From Inediibacterium massiliense (lineage in GTDB: Bacteria; Bacillota; Clostridia; Peptostreptococcales; Thermotaleaceae): DNA of 64,000 nucleotides. A program made the translations under genes and the position numbers. Shown here one piece after another: positions 55,063-63,573 of the stretch. The notes beneath the pieces were generated by a model, which was not told where the DNA came from, searched no databases, and was given only the letters and a program-made list of their open reading frames with translations. Every line of letters begins with the position of its first letter. Positions within the stretch are counted from its first letter, which is position 1. The stretch covers positions 20,108-84,107 of the forward strand of contig NZ_LN876587.1 of assembly GCF_001282725.1 (NCBI RefSeq). Reading direction: 5' to 3'.

Positions 55063-55088
55063 TGCACTGCAAAAGCAGTGCATTTTTT
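55063..55088 (+). terminator. Terminator before the secreted 562-residue protein
   Basis: TGCACTGC and GCAGTGCA form a perfect 8-bp stem with an AAAA loop, followed by TTTTTT. Confidence 0.9.
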
Positions 55089-55107
55089 CTTGGGGAAAGG
55101 AGCCTTA

Positions 55108-56796
55108 ATGAAAAAGATATTAACAACAATATGTATTTCTCTAATCATTGTCTGTTGTTATTCCATATCTGTTTTTGCTGTTGGGGATGGAAATATTGAT
55201 GGTGGAGGTGGAGGAATGGGCAGTGGTACAAGCAACAATGTATGGTCACCAGGCAATGATGGTGTTCGTGTGACCGTAGTTAGAACCAAGGATCATGCGA
55301 TAGTGACTACTCCCATAGATATAACTAATAAACCTCCAGATTCATCTATCTATAACTTCGGTAAGATAAGCAAGATTCAATATGGAAATGGTAAAGCTTT
55401 GTTCCCACAAAAAGGTGGATATAACTGTATTAAGCCACCCAAAGCAATACCCAGAATCGTAAGTACGAATGGCAGTAACAATATTGAAACTATAAAAAAA
55501 TATTTCTGCTCGGAGTATACAGTGCAGATGATAGCCAATCACACAGGCATGAACTACGATGTGCTAATTGGTGGAGAGTATAAATTACTGCTTGAACCAA
55601 TTGCTTATTACAAGTTTGAGGGTGTTATGATTGCAACCACTGCAACTGAGGCGGCCATGTATGATGAAAAGGTCAGTGGATTGCTGCGAAAGCGAATGGT
55701 TTCTTTATCTCACAAAAACCTACCTCTTGCAATGTTTTTGGAAGTATCTGACTTAGGCTATCCTGCGTGGAATGGCAGTACAACCAAGGCAGCAACCAAT
55801 GCGGATATTAAATCATTGCTTGGACTTGGGGTTGTGCGTTTTACAGAACAGCCGGAACCACCTGTTGTTTCAACGTATGATTATGAATACCGTGTAAGCA
55901 CAGAGGTCATTACCTCCGTTATGATCAGCGGTGGGCAGTCTGATCCCGACAATCCGACTCGTGTCAGCTTTCATATTAACGGTAAAAACTATAATGTAGG
56001 TAATATATATTATCCCGAAGGTGACAGTCAGCTTGCGTGGGTAAAATGGACTACTCCCAACATAGAACAGAATATGAACATAGATGTAACTGTAAAAGGT
56101 CCGGGAGGAACAGATAAAACCACCATTCATTGCAAAATTGTTGACCTTGATAAAAATCCGCCACCAAACCCTGTTGCTGATGATAGAGATGATGACTTTT
56201 CATTATCACCTATTCCTCAAAGAGCAGAAAAAACAAAGGCTGAATGGACTGTTTGGGACCCGTGGTGGCATGAATATTGGGTATGGCATAGCACAGGTGA
56301 AAATAGTGGGTATTGGTGCGACCATGGATGGTGGGAGTTTGAACTGAACAAGTATTATGCTGTCTTTTCGGCAGAGATGAAGTTACTTTGCGATGGTAAA
56401 AATCCAACTGCAAATGGTAAGACAATGAAATCTGGATATGGCGTTAATCAAGAAGTATCTGCTTCCGTAAGCAGTAATCAATTCTCGGCAGTGACCAACC
56501 CACAAAACGCAGTGAGCTACTTTCCAGAATTTAATTACAACACCTATTGGCGACTATTGGAACAAGTTCAGAATGGTAGTAATGCTCGTTTTGAATTTCA
56601 AAAAAATAAGTACTCTACCTATAAAAATCGAACTCACTTTACACCAATTTGGATGCCAAACGGAAAATATGAAGTGAACACGTGGATAATAGACAGCTGG
56701 ACCCCTGTAGGAATGATGTCTAAAAATCTTAGTGACAGTTTAATGATTCATGGTTCGCTGTGGGATGATTGGCACGCCGCACCATTAAAACCATAA
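55108..56796 (+). CDS. Large secreted protein of the ICE (DUF5704-like)
   Basis: A 562-residue exported protein with a signal peptide (residues about 1-23, ending SVFA) and a Gly-rich start (DGGGGGMGSG). A domain near residues 260-340 looks like a beta sandwich. A Trp-rich patch (WTVWDPWWHEYWVWH near 390) is striking and could bind carbohydrate or membrane; that is a guess. ATG at 55,108 follows AAAGGAG; the upstream in-frame ATG lies in the terminator. Confidence 0.6.
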   Translation: MKKILTTICISLIIVCCYSISVFAVGDGNIDGGGGGMGSGTSNNVWSPGNDGVRVTVVRTKDHAIVTTPIDITNKPPDSSIYNFGKISKIQYGNGKALFPQKGGYNCIKPPKAIPRIVSTNGSNNIETIKKYFCSEYTVQMIANHTGMNYDVLIGGEYKLLLEPIAYYKFEGVMIATTATEAAMYDEKVSGLLRKRMVSLSHKNLPLAMFLEVSDLGYPAWNGSTTKAATNADIKSLLGLGVVRFTEQPEPPVVSTYDYEYRVSTEVITSVMISGGQSDPDNPTRVSFHINGKNYNVGNIYYPEGDSQLAWVKWTTPNIEQNMNIDVTVKGPGGTDKTTIHCKIVDLDKNPPPNPVADDRDDDFSLSPIPQRAEKTKAEWTVWDPWWHEYWVWHSTGENSGYWCDHGWWEFELNKYYAVFSAEMKLLCDGKNPTANGKTMKSGYGVNQEVSASVSSNQFSAVTNPQNAVSYFPEFNYNTYWRLLEQVQNGSNARFEFQKNKYSTYKNRTHFTPIWMPNGKYEVNTWIIDSWTPVGMMSKNLSDSLMIHGSLWDDWHAAPLKP

Positions 56797-56819
56797 GAAA
56801 AAGGAAGGTAGATAAATAT

Positions 56820-57161
56820 ATGAATAAACACAAGAAAATTGCATTCATTCTCATAGTAGCACTGCTTATTTGTCTGTTATTTAGCACTACTGTTTTTGCA
56901 GCTGGAACAGGAGATGTAGCCGGAGCTATTGAAGGTACATGGAAAGATGCATCAAGTCAGATTAAAACGGTGGTTAACAAGGTTATTTTCCCAGCTATTG
57001 ATTTAATTCTTGCGGTGTTTTTCTTTGCCAAATTAGGTCTTGCCTATTTTGATTATAGGAAACATGGTCAATTTGAGTGGGCGGCACCGGCAATCCTTTT
57101 TGCATGTTTGGTGTTTACTTTAACGGCACCGCTTTATATTTGGACTATTTTGGGTATGTAG
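56820..57161 (+). CDS. VirB2/TrbC-like small membrane protein (DUF3852-like)
   Basis: A 113-residue protein: signal peptide ending VFAAG near residue 29, then two hydrophobic helices (about 55-75 and 90-110). Size and layout are those of conjugative pilin-like VirB2/TrbC proteins. It stands between the secreted protein and the VirB6-like gene. Confidence 0.65.
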   Translation: MNKHKKIAFILIVALLICLLFSTTVFAAGTGDVAGAIEGTWKDASSQIKTVVNKVIFPAIDLILAVFFFAKLGLAYFDYRKHGQFEWAAPAILFACLVFTLTAPLYIWTILGM

Positions 57162-57194
57162 CAAAGTAAATATTGTTTGAATTTTACTTCAATT

Positions 57195-57653
57195 CTTGTT
57201 GGTATTGGGTATAGCTTAAACTTAGACTTTAGGGTATGCTTTGCTTGCAAAATTAAAAACAGGAGGAGAAAAAGCTATGGAGGAATCCAAAAGTTTATGT
57301 GCTAAAATTCCGATAGAATTGCACAATAGAGTAAGAGCAAGCCAAGAAGAAAGCGGACTTACCCTAAATCAATATGTAGAAAAGCTGATTATTGAATACT
57401 ATCAAATGAAGGAGATGAAAAACATGGCACAAACAAGGACACTTGCACTGCAAATATCAGAGGAAATCTTTGCGAGAATAAAAAAACACCTTGATAAGAA
57501 CCCACACTTAACCCAAAAGGCATTTATCACTGAACTAATTATAAAAGCACTAGATGAAGCTGAGTTGCAAGAAGATAATAATCAGTAGCAAGGATAGAAA
57601 ATGTCCTTGTTTTTTTAATGTCAAGTTTGTTGGTTTCTGTGTATAGCTTAAAT
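57195..57653 (+). repeat. Repeated leader motif before two small genes
   Basis: TTGTTGGT followed by GTATAGCTTAAA occurs at 57,195-57,221 and again at 57,625-57,653, each upstream of a small gene (57,277 and 57,698). It may be a shared promoter or binding site. Confidence 0.4.
57277..57588 (+). CDS. Tandem ribbon-helix-helix-like protein
   Basis: A 103-residue protein with two similar halves: KIPIELHNRVRAS...LTLNQYVEKLIIEYYQ and LQISEEIFARIKKH...KAFITELIIKAL. Each looks like an RHH (Arc/CopG) unit, so one chain could form the usual RHH dimer. A likely DNA-binding regulator of the transfer genes. ATG at 57,277 follows AGGAGG. Confidence 0.6.
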   Translation: MEESKSLCAKIPIELHNRVRASQEESGLTLNQYVEKLIIEYYQMKEMKNMAQTRTLALQISEEIFARIKKHLDKNPHLTQKAFITELIIKALDEAELQEDNNQ

Positions 57654-57697
57654 CAATTTATTGTGCTATTGTGTTGTGCTTGAGGGAGGTGGAGAAA

Positions 57698-58000
57698 ATG
57701 CAGAAAGAAAAATTACTTAGCGAGTTGTACAACGGAAATCTGTGTCCCATGGCAAAGGAAGTGGTTCATGGCAGTGAATACCAAAAGAGTCTGAATGAAA
57801 TAGCTGAACTTGAAGAACAACTCAACAAGCTGTTAGATGCACAAGGAAAAGAAAAACTGCAAGACTTTGTCACAGCACAAGGAAAACTCAGTTATATAAA
57901 TGCTGAGGAACGCTTTACACAAGGCTTTCGTATGGGAGCAAAACTGATATTGGAAATAATGAATGAAGATGACGGAAAGCTAAAATCTTTGAAGGATTAG
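57698..58000 (+). CDS. Small conserved ICE protein (DUF6809-like)
   Basis: A 100-residue protein, LLSELYNGNLCP at the start, a charged coiled helix in the middle and EERFTQGFRMGAKLILEIM at the end. Such short proteins recur in clostridial ICEs and phages. Function unknown. Good GGGAGG site upstream. Confidence 0.6.
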   Translation: MQKEKLLSELYNGNLCPMAKEVVHGSEYQKSLNEIAELEEQLNKLLDAQGKEKLQDFVTAQGKLSYINAEERFTQGFRMGAKLILEIMNEDDGKLKSLKD

Positions 58001-58085
58001 CACCCCGTCATTTTTTATGCAAAGCTTGGGCATATCGTGAAAACGGTATGCTCTTTTTACTTGGAAAGAAAGGAGGTTTCACCTT

Positions 58086-58988
58086 TTGTTTATATGGGAT
58101 TTTTTGCTCAGTGACGTGATGGATCAAATCATTGATTGGTTTTATGGACATCTTGTAGGGTTTCTCGGTGACTTCTTTGCCCAGATGGGTAATATGGGTG
58201 TGGAGTTATTTGAGATGAATTGGGTTCAAAGCATTGTACTGTTTTTTTCTTATCTTGCATGGACTCTTTATGTTACAGGACTTGTGGTGTCATGTTTTGA
58301 AACGGGAATTGAATATCAGTATGGTCGAGGAAATCTTAAGGATACAGGAATAAATGCTATTAAAGGATTTATGGCGGTAAGCCTTTTTACCGTTGCCCCT
58401 ATAGAACTGTATAAGTTATCGGTAAATCTGCAAGCAAGCCTTACTACAGGAATTACAGGTCATGCAAATGGAATCAGTGACTTGGCTAACGGTATTATTA
58501 CCGAATTAAATAACGTAGGAACGCTTGATGCCGTTGGACATTCTAATATATTTGGAGGATTGTCGGCCATCACTTCACCTATTATGGCACTGTTTATTAT
58601 TATCCTTATGGGATATGCGGTGATAAAAGTGTTTTTTGCAAATCTCAAGCGTGGTGGTATTTTGCTCATTCAAATAGCGGTTGGAAGTTTATATATGTTC
58701 TCTGTTCCAAGAGGTTATTTGGATGGATTTATAGGGTGGTGCAAACAAATCATAGGACTTTGCTTAACTACTTTTCTGCAAGCAACCATACTTACAGCAG
58801 GCCTGATGGTGTTAAAAGACCATGCATTACTTGGTTTGGGACTTATGCTATCTGCGGGGGAAGTTCCAAGAATTGCGGGTGCATTTGGTTTGGATACCTC
58901 GACAAAAGCGAACGTGATGAGTGCGGTATATACGGCTCAAGCAGCAGTCAATACAACTCGGACCATTGTGCAAGCGGTACCGAAGTAG
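58086..58988 (+). CDS. VirB6/TrbL-like conjugation membrane protein (CD0415/CD1112 type)
   Basis: A 300-residue polytopic protein with about six hydrophobic segments (near residues 50-80, 98-118, 155-185, 190-215, 222-250). The start MFIWDFLLSDVMDQIIDWFYG fits the VirB6-like component of Tn1549-type conjugation systems. TTG start at 58,086 preceded by AAGGAGG. The methyltransferase gene follows. Confidence 0.78.
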   Translation: MFIWDFLLSDVMDQIIDWFYGHLVGFLGDFFAQMGNMGVELFEMNWVQSIVLFFSYLAWTLYVTGLVVSCFETGIEYQYGRGNLKDTGINAIKGFMAVSLFTVAPIELYKLSVNLQASLTTGITGHANGISDLANGIITELNNVGTLDAVGHSNIFGGLSAITSPIMALFIIILMGYAVIKVFFANLKRGGILLIQIAVGSLYMFSVPRGYLDGFIGWCKQIIGLCLTTFLQATILTAGLMVLKDHALLGLGLMLSAGEVPRIAGAFGLDTSTKANVMSAVYTAQAAVNTTRTIVQAVPK

Positions 58989-59031
58989 AAAGGAAAGTGC
59001 CTATGGAATGGAGATGATATAAATATTTACA

Positions 59032-59243
59032 ATGGGAAGCCTTTTTGATGGGATTGGCGGATTCCCCCTTGCTGCAGTTCACAATGGAATTGTGCCTTTA
59101 TGGGCCAGTGAAATCGAAAGTTTTCCCATCGAAGTAACAAAAATACGATTTCCCGAGATGCTCCATGTTGGTGACATTACAAAGCTTGATGGGAGCAAAC
59201 TTCCTGTTGTGGATATTATTTGTGGAGGTTCGCCTTGCCAAGA
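59032..59243 (+). pseudogene. 5' part of an interrupted C5-cytosine DNA methyltransferase
   Basis: Encodes GSLFDGIGGFPLAA (motif I, SAM binding), a region with WASEIE (motif II), VGDITKLDG (motif III) and then GGSPCQD, the catalytic PC motif (motif IV). Directly after the Gln codon the RIT-like element begins. The continuation is found at 63,130 in the same frame. The reading frame itself runs 16 codons into the inverted repeat to a stop at 59,290. Confidence 0.9.
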
Positions 59244-59325
59244 TTATGCCGAGGAAATAGTTATCCCGAAGTTTAAGCCACAGCCCTTGTAAATAAAGGG
59301 ATTGTGGTCAAAAAATTCGGGATAA
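59244..59325 (+). repeat. Left inverted repeat of the RIT-like element
   Basis: The first 48 bases are identical to the complement of the right repeat (63,018-63,099); the remaining 34 differ at about 7 positions. It contains TTATCCCGAA (59,261-59,270) and TTCGGGATAA (59,316-59,325), mirror copies of one motif. Confidence 0.92.
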
Positions 59326-59342
59326 CAATATTGGGTATTTCA

Positions 59343-60368
59343 TCAGATTAAGCCAGAGAGCTTGAGGATCATTTCATCATCATTAATCCAAATCGGCACA
59401 GGTGGTGAAGCGCTGCCTCGAACAACATCGGCCTTGTCAATTGCAGCGCGTTTCATTTCGGTGTCCGCGTAGGCGTAAACTTTGGTTGTTTCCTCACTGG
59501 CATGGCCGAGATATTCGGAAAGCAGCATCATCGGCATTCCCTGGTGGTACAGGTGCATTGCTCTGGTATGCCTGAGCATGTGGGCGTGAATATGCGGTGG
59601 AACCTCAGGGCAGGCACGGCAAGCTAAATCACCGTATTTTTTCAGAAACAGTGCCACCGTATCTGCGGACATCGGCTGTTGTATTCCGTGAATAATGGTA
59701 TAGAATAAAGGTTTTTCGCTGTCCATCGGTTCGCAGGGATGAAATGTGCGCAAATATCGCTCACAATGCTGAACTGTTCTGGAAAGCAAAGGTACAGTGC
59801 GAGTTTTGCTTCCTTTCCCGTGTAAATAGGCAATGGGGTGCTGAACACGAATGCGTAAGTCACGAACCTTCATGTCCAAAAGTTCACCGCAGCGCGCCGC
59901 TGTATCATACATCAGCACCATGAAAAAGGAATTGCGCAGCCCGGTTCGCTTTGCCGGATCGGGCTGTTTCAGCAATGCCTCCAGCGCTGTTTCCGAAAGA
60001 TACTCTACCACCTTGCTTTGCGGCGTTTTAATCGGAACATTTTGGACGGTTACGCTTAATGCGATCTGCGTGCAGTCAAGCTCCCCGGCGTAATCAAAAA
60101 ATGAGCGCAATACCATAAGCCGTTGGTTGCGGGTATTGACGCCGCAGTGCCGGTCATTTTCCAGCCAATCAAGAAAATTCAGAATCATTTCTCTGTTCAT
60201 GGTATCAAATCGTATTTGCTTAACGGACATCCTTTGTTCCGTCCGCAAATACAGAATGAATAGATTCAGTGCCTGGCGGTAGGATCGAATCGTGTTTTCG
60301 CTGAAACATCTTTGGTTGGGCAGATATTCCAGCAGGAAGCTCCTAACGGTGTTAAAAAAATCATTCAT
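59343..60368 (-). CDS. Tyrosine recombinase, third gene of the trio
   Basis: A 341-residue integrase with an N-terminal SAM-like core-binding domain (residues about 1-110) and a catalytic domain. The R-H-R-H-Y set is visible: AARCGELLDMKV (Arg I), HAHMLRHTRAMHL (His-Arg), YLGHASEETTKVYAY (His and nucleophile Tyr). Overlaps the second gene by 8 bases. Probably cooperates with the other two in moving the element. Confidence 0.9.
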   Translation of the reverse strand: MNDFFNTVRSFLLEYLPNQRCFSENTIRSYRQALNLFILYLRTEQRMSVKQIRFDTMNREMILNFLDWLENDRHCGVNTRNQRLMVLRSFFDYAGELDCTQIALSVTVQNVPIKTPQSKVVEYLSETALEALLKQPDPAKRTGLRNSFFMVLMYDTAARCGELLDMKVRDLRIRVQHPIAYLHGKGSKTRTVPLLSRTVQHCERYLRTFHPCEPMDSEKPLFYTIIHGIQQPMSADTVALFLKKYGDLACRACPEVPPHIHAHMLRHTRAMHLYHQGMPMMLLSEYLGHASEETTKVYAYADTEMKRAAIDKADVVRGSASPPVPIWINDDEMILKLSGLI

Positions 60369-61329
60369 CGCATTCCACCTCCGGCAGAAGATGTTCTGAC
60401 GCTGAATAATCGAACCCCGTCATTTTTTCAAACAGGCCCGGAACCAAGTGGATATAGTAATATGTGTCGCTTAACTGCGCGTGGCCCATATACGCGCTGA
60501 GATACGGCAGCATGGCGGTTACGTCCTTGCCATCACACATCCACTGGTACAGACGGTGCGTCGCGAATGTGTGCCGGAAGTCGTAAAGCCTGGGGGAATA
60601 CTCGCCGGACGTTCCAATTCCTGCTTTCGCTTTGGCAATGCGGAAAGTCTTGTTGAGTCCTACTTTACCATAAATATTTCCGTTGGAATCAGGAAAAAAC
60701 AGTTCGCGTCCGGGCATGACTTTAGAAACTGTTTCATCATACTTCCGGCATATTTCCGTAACATCATCCGCCATCATCACGATCCGGCTTTTGTGGCCTT
60801 TGCTTTCTACAATATCCAGCCGCCCCTTTTCCAAATCCACATCAGCGGTACGGAGCTTTCGGGTCTCGCAAGGGCGTAAACCACAGCAGTATAGCAAGCG
60901 GACAAGTGTTGGGAAGACAAAGTGGCGGATAGGATACCCCTTGCGGGGCCGCAGATGGTCTAAAACATTCCACAGCGCGGCGATTTCTTCTTCACTGTAA
61001 ATGTGCGGGATATGCCGCGGACCTTTCTTCGCGAAATTCGGTGTGAGAACAAACGCCGGTTCCCCGCAGCGGTTCAGGTAACGGGCAAATTCCCTGACCG
61101 GCATTAAACGGTTGCGAAAGGTGTTGTTGCCCTCTGTATCTTTCCGAACTGCCCACGCCAAACAAATCTCTTTGGTTAGAGTGGTTTCGGAGGGGAATTT
61201 GTCAAGGCAGAACCGGTCAAAGTCGAGCAGCAGTCGTAACGATTCGTCATACGGAAAACCGACGGCATTCTTTTGCTGTGCGAAGCCGCGCAGGCGCTCG
61301 GAAAAAAGGCTCTTAAACGTATGCTTCAC
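60361..61329 (-). CDS. Tyrosine recombinase, second gene of the trio
   Basis: A 322-residue integrase. Arg I is in CCGLRPCETRKL near residue 152; the box II region reads YDFRHTFATHRL, with Tyr where the first box II His is usual; GHAQLSDTYYYIH supplies the second His and the Tyr nucleophile. It overlaps the first gene by 4 bases and the third by 8, so all three are translated from one message. Confidence 0.9.
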   Translation of the reverse strand: MKHTFKSLFSERLRGFAQQKNAVGFPYDESLRLLLDFDRFCLDKFPSETTLTKEICLAWAVRKDTEGNNTFRNRLMPVREFARYLNRCGEPAFVLTPNFAKKGPRHIPHIYSEEEIAALWNVLDHLRPRKGYPIRHFVFPTLVRLLYCCGLRPCETRKLRTADVDLEKGRLDIVESKGHKSRIVMMADDVTEICRKYDETVSKVMPGRELFFPDSNGNIYGKVGLNKTFRIAKAKAGIGTSGEYSPRLYDFRHTFATHRLYQWMCDGKDVTAMLPYLSAYMGHAQLSDTYYYIHLVPGLFEKMTGFDYSASEHLLPEVECDE

Positions 61330-62939
61330 ACCAAATCACCCGCCTTTCCGCAGGGCACAAGCCCCAGCGCGCAGGTTTTCAGGCCCTGCTCATCTACGGA
61401 TAGATACGGTTTCGCCGAATCAATCTTTGAATGCCCCAAAAGTTGTCGGAGCAATTCAAGCGGTATCTCGTTTTGCAGCAGCCGGGTTCCAAACGACCGC
61501 TGGAAGCTGTGGAATCCCCGGCGGGGAATATGTGAAACAATGTTCGCACGGCGTAGATATTTTGTCACAAGGGCGCTGGCGCTACGATTGTTGATGGGGC
61601 GTAGTGCGCCAGTGTGACACAGGAAAATATACGGCAGATCACTTTCTGGACGGGCGTGGAGCAGATAGTCCGCGATTGCGTTGCCGCTTTCGGGTTCAAG
61701 AGGCAGACTTAGCTGCTTTCCCGTTTTTTGCTGAACAATGCGAATCTCCCCGGCCCGCCAGTCAATATTCTCCCGCTTGAGGTTGACAACATCACAGGCG
61801 CGCAGGCCGGTTTGGGCAGCCAAGAGCATCATGGCGTAATCACGCTTGCCAAAGGCCGTTTCTAAATTTGGCTCATCCAGTAAGCGCGCTGTTTCACCAC
61901 CAGTAAAGCCCTCTCGGAATACTGTTCTGCACGCGACCATCTCGGGAACCGCAAGGCTCAGGTTCTCCGGCGTAAAATTGTTTTCATACAAATGCAGAAG
62001 AAATACCCGAACGGAAAAGATAGCCGAGTGTAGTCCTCCGGTGTACCTATCTGCCATACGAGTTATGGTATCGCTGACCTCTGCCAAAGTAATGCCGTCA
62101 AAGGATTTCCGGCCGCGTGCTTCCAGCTCGAAGAAAAAGGTGCGTATGGCGCTTCGGGCCACCTTGACCGTGCTGCCCGCAAGTATGCCCGTGCGATTGG
62201 CGTTGTCGCAGAAATGGAGAAGCAAGGCTGCAAATTCGGGAGCCGGTTCGCGTTGTCCCCAATCTGGGACCTTGTAGAGAGTAATATCTCCGGTTCGGTG
62301 CATTTCAGCCAGAAGGAAACTCGCTTTGCGCAGGTTCTGGTATGAAACCCGCGAAGTGAGCCCCTGCTCATATTTGCTCCGTATTTCCGCCACCATGTCG
62401 GATACCAGCGATTCAGAATAGTGTACCAGCCCTTGCTCTGTGTGCCTGCGCAAAATGACTGTCATTCCTTCGGCTGTGTAATGCCGCACTGTTCGCTTCG
62501 TCAGGCCCGCTTTGAGAAGCTCTTGCTTAACTCGCCAAATCAGTGCGAAAAGGTCATCGGGGTCAGCCAGTTGTTCAGGTGTGGGCATGTCCAGCTCAAC
62601 ACTTTGGCGCGGTTTTCTCAGAACAGGTTCCCATGGTCTGAGCTCTGTCAATTCTACTGTACCGGTTTGTGCAAAGTGTTTGAGCAACTCACTCCCGCGG
62701 CGAACCAGCCGCCATTTCCATTCGGAAAATTCTCTGCGCTCAAAAAGCTCGCGCTGTTCCAGCACAAACGCGTCAAGCATTTTGGCGCTCACGTTCAGAA
62801 CACCCTGGCGGGTGAAATGACGGATAACCGCGCCAAAACCTGTGGTTCGATACTCTTTCACCGTCTTTGCACTTGCGTCACCTTGCTTCAACAGCCTTAA
62901 CGACTGTTCGGCAACTTCTTGCAGATTAAATGTGTCCAT
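61326..62939 (-). CDS. Tyrosine recombinase, first gene of the trio
   Basis: A 537-residue integrase, longer than its partners. Two N-terminal helical regions (residues about 1-110 and 140-230, the second a partial duplicate of the first by eye: RQGVLNVSAKMLDAFV and EQGLVHYSESLVSDMV) precede the catalytic domain. Arg I is in TGLRACDVVNLKR near 386, then HSFQRSFGTRLL and LLGHSKIDSAKPYLS. ATG follows GAGGT on the minus strand. First gene transcribed in the element. Confidence 0.88.
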   Translation of the reverse strand: MDTFNLQEVAEQSLRLLKQGDASAKTVKEYRTTGFGAVIRHFTRQGVLNVSAKMLDAFVLEQRELFERREFSEWKWRLVRRGSELLKHFAQTGTVELTELRPWEPVLRKPRQSVELDMPTPEQLADPDDLFALIWRVKQELLKAGLTKRTVRHYTAEGMTVILRRHTEQGLVHYSESLVSDMVAEIRSKYEQGLTSRVSYQNLRKASFLLAEMHRTGDITLYKVPDWGQREPAPEFAALLLHFCDNANRTGILAGSTVKVARSAIRTFFFELEARGRKSFDGITLAEVSDTITRMADRYTGGLHSAIFSVRVFLLHLYENNFTPENLSLAVPEMVACRTVFREGFTGGETARLLDEPNLETAFGKRDYAMMLLAAQTGLRACDVVNLKRENIDWRAGEIRIVQQKTGKQLSLPLEPESGNAIADYLLHARPESDLPYIFLCHTGALRPINNRSASALVTKYLRRANIVSHIPRRGFHSFQRSFGTRLLQNEIPLELLRQLLGHSKIDSAKPYLSVDEQGLKTCALGLVPCGKAGDLV

Positions 62940-63017
62940 TCGTTTACCTCGTATTTTCAGATAGTCAGGTTAAAACCTGCCTTTTCTATTATACGAATAA
63001 ACGATGGACACCATTTA

Positions 63018-63099
63018 TTATCCCGAGGTTTTTGACCGCAGACCCTTTATCTACAAGGGCTGTGGCTTAAACTTCGGGATAACTATTTCCTCGGCATAA
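63018..63099 (-). repeat. Right inverted repeat of the RIT-like element
   Basis: Complementary to 59,244-59,325 with about 7 differences, all in the inner 34 bases. Contains TTATCCCGA (63,018) and TTCGGGATAA (63,073-63,082). Confidence 0.92.
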
Positions 63100-63100
63100 T

Positions 63101-63130
63101 CCTGATTATCCCGACATCGGGATAATCAGG
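63101..63130. repeat. 30-base palindrome beside the right repeat
   Basis: Arms CCTGATTATCCCGA and TCGGGATAATCAGG are perfectly complementary with a CA centre. The arms share TTATCCCGA with both terminal repeats. It belongs to the inserted DNA, because the methyltransferase codons resume at 63,130. Confidence 0.85.
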
Positions 63131-63573
63131 ACTTATCTGTAGCGGGAAAGAGAGCAGGACTTGATGGCGAACGTTCAGGACTCTTTATGGAGCAGATTAG
63201 AATAACAAAAGAAATGAGGTATGCCGATGGAAAAGACGGAAAAGCAAATGACCTTATTCGACCTCGATTCTTCGTTTGGGAAAATGTTCCCGGAGCCTTC
63301 TCATCTCAAAACGGAGAAGATTTCAAAGCGGTCCTCGAAGAGAGCATACGAATTGCAGACCACACCGTATCTGTACCTCGACCTGCGGGAGGGGTATGGA
63401 AATCTGCTGGGTGCATTTTGGGAAGAGAATTCTCCCTTGCTTGGAGAGTTCTGGATGCTCAATACTGGGGTGTCGCCCAAAGGCGCAAAAGAATCTTTCT
63501 TGTCGCAGATTTTGGAGGACACACCGCTCCCAAAATACTATTTGAGCAAGACCGCTTGCTTGGGAATACTTAG
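63130..63573 (+). pseudogene. 3' part of the interrupted C5-cytosine methyltransferase
   Basis: Continues the methyltransferase in the same frame: DLSVAGKRAGLDGERSGLF, then WENVPGAFSS (motif VI ENV), and WRVLDAQYWGVAQRRKRIFLVADF (motifs VII-VIII). It stops at 63,573, before the target-recognition region and motifs IX-X. An ATG at 63,187 could start a fragment, but motifs I-IV are lost. Downstream sequence typical of this methyltransferase family lies in another frame (see the next entry). Confidence 0.85.

Larger units (their letters stand above)
59244..63099 (-). mobile_element. RIT-like element (recombinase trio) in the methyltransferase gene
   Basis: Three tyrosine recombinase genes in one operon with overlapping ends are bounded by 82-bp inverted repeats. 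The element is clearly GC-richer (about 50% by eye) than the surrounding ICE, so it came from another host. The methyltransferase frame left (59,239-59,241, CAA) and right (63,130, GAC) fit together if 3,888 bases are removed. That net insertion includes a 30-base palindrome at 63,101-63,130 outside the right repeat. No target duplication longer than GA is visible. Confidence 0.85.

Noticed and set aside
59343-62939. Recombinase trio as the integrase of the ICE itself
   Set aside because: The genes are enclosed by their own inverted repeats, differ in base composition and interrupt an ICE gene, so they belong to a nested element; the ICE integrase is expected at the right end outside the window.
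63101-63130. 30-base palindrome as a transcription terminator
   Set aside because: No T run follows on either strand, and its motif matches the element ends, so a recombination role is more likely.
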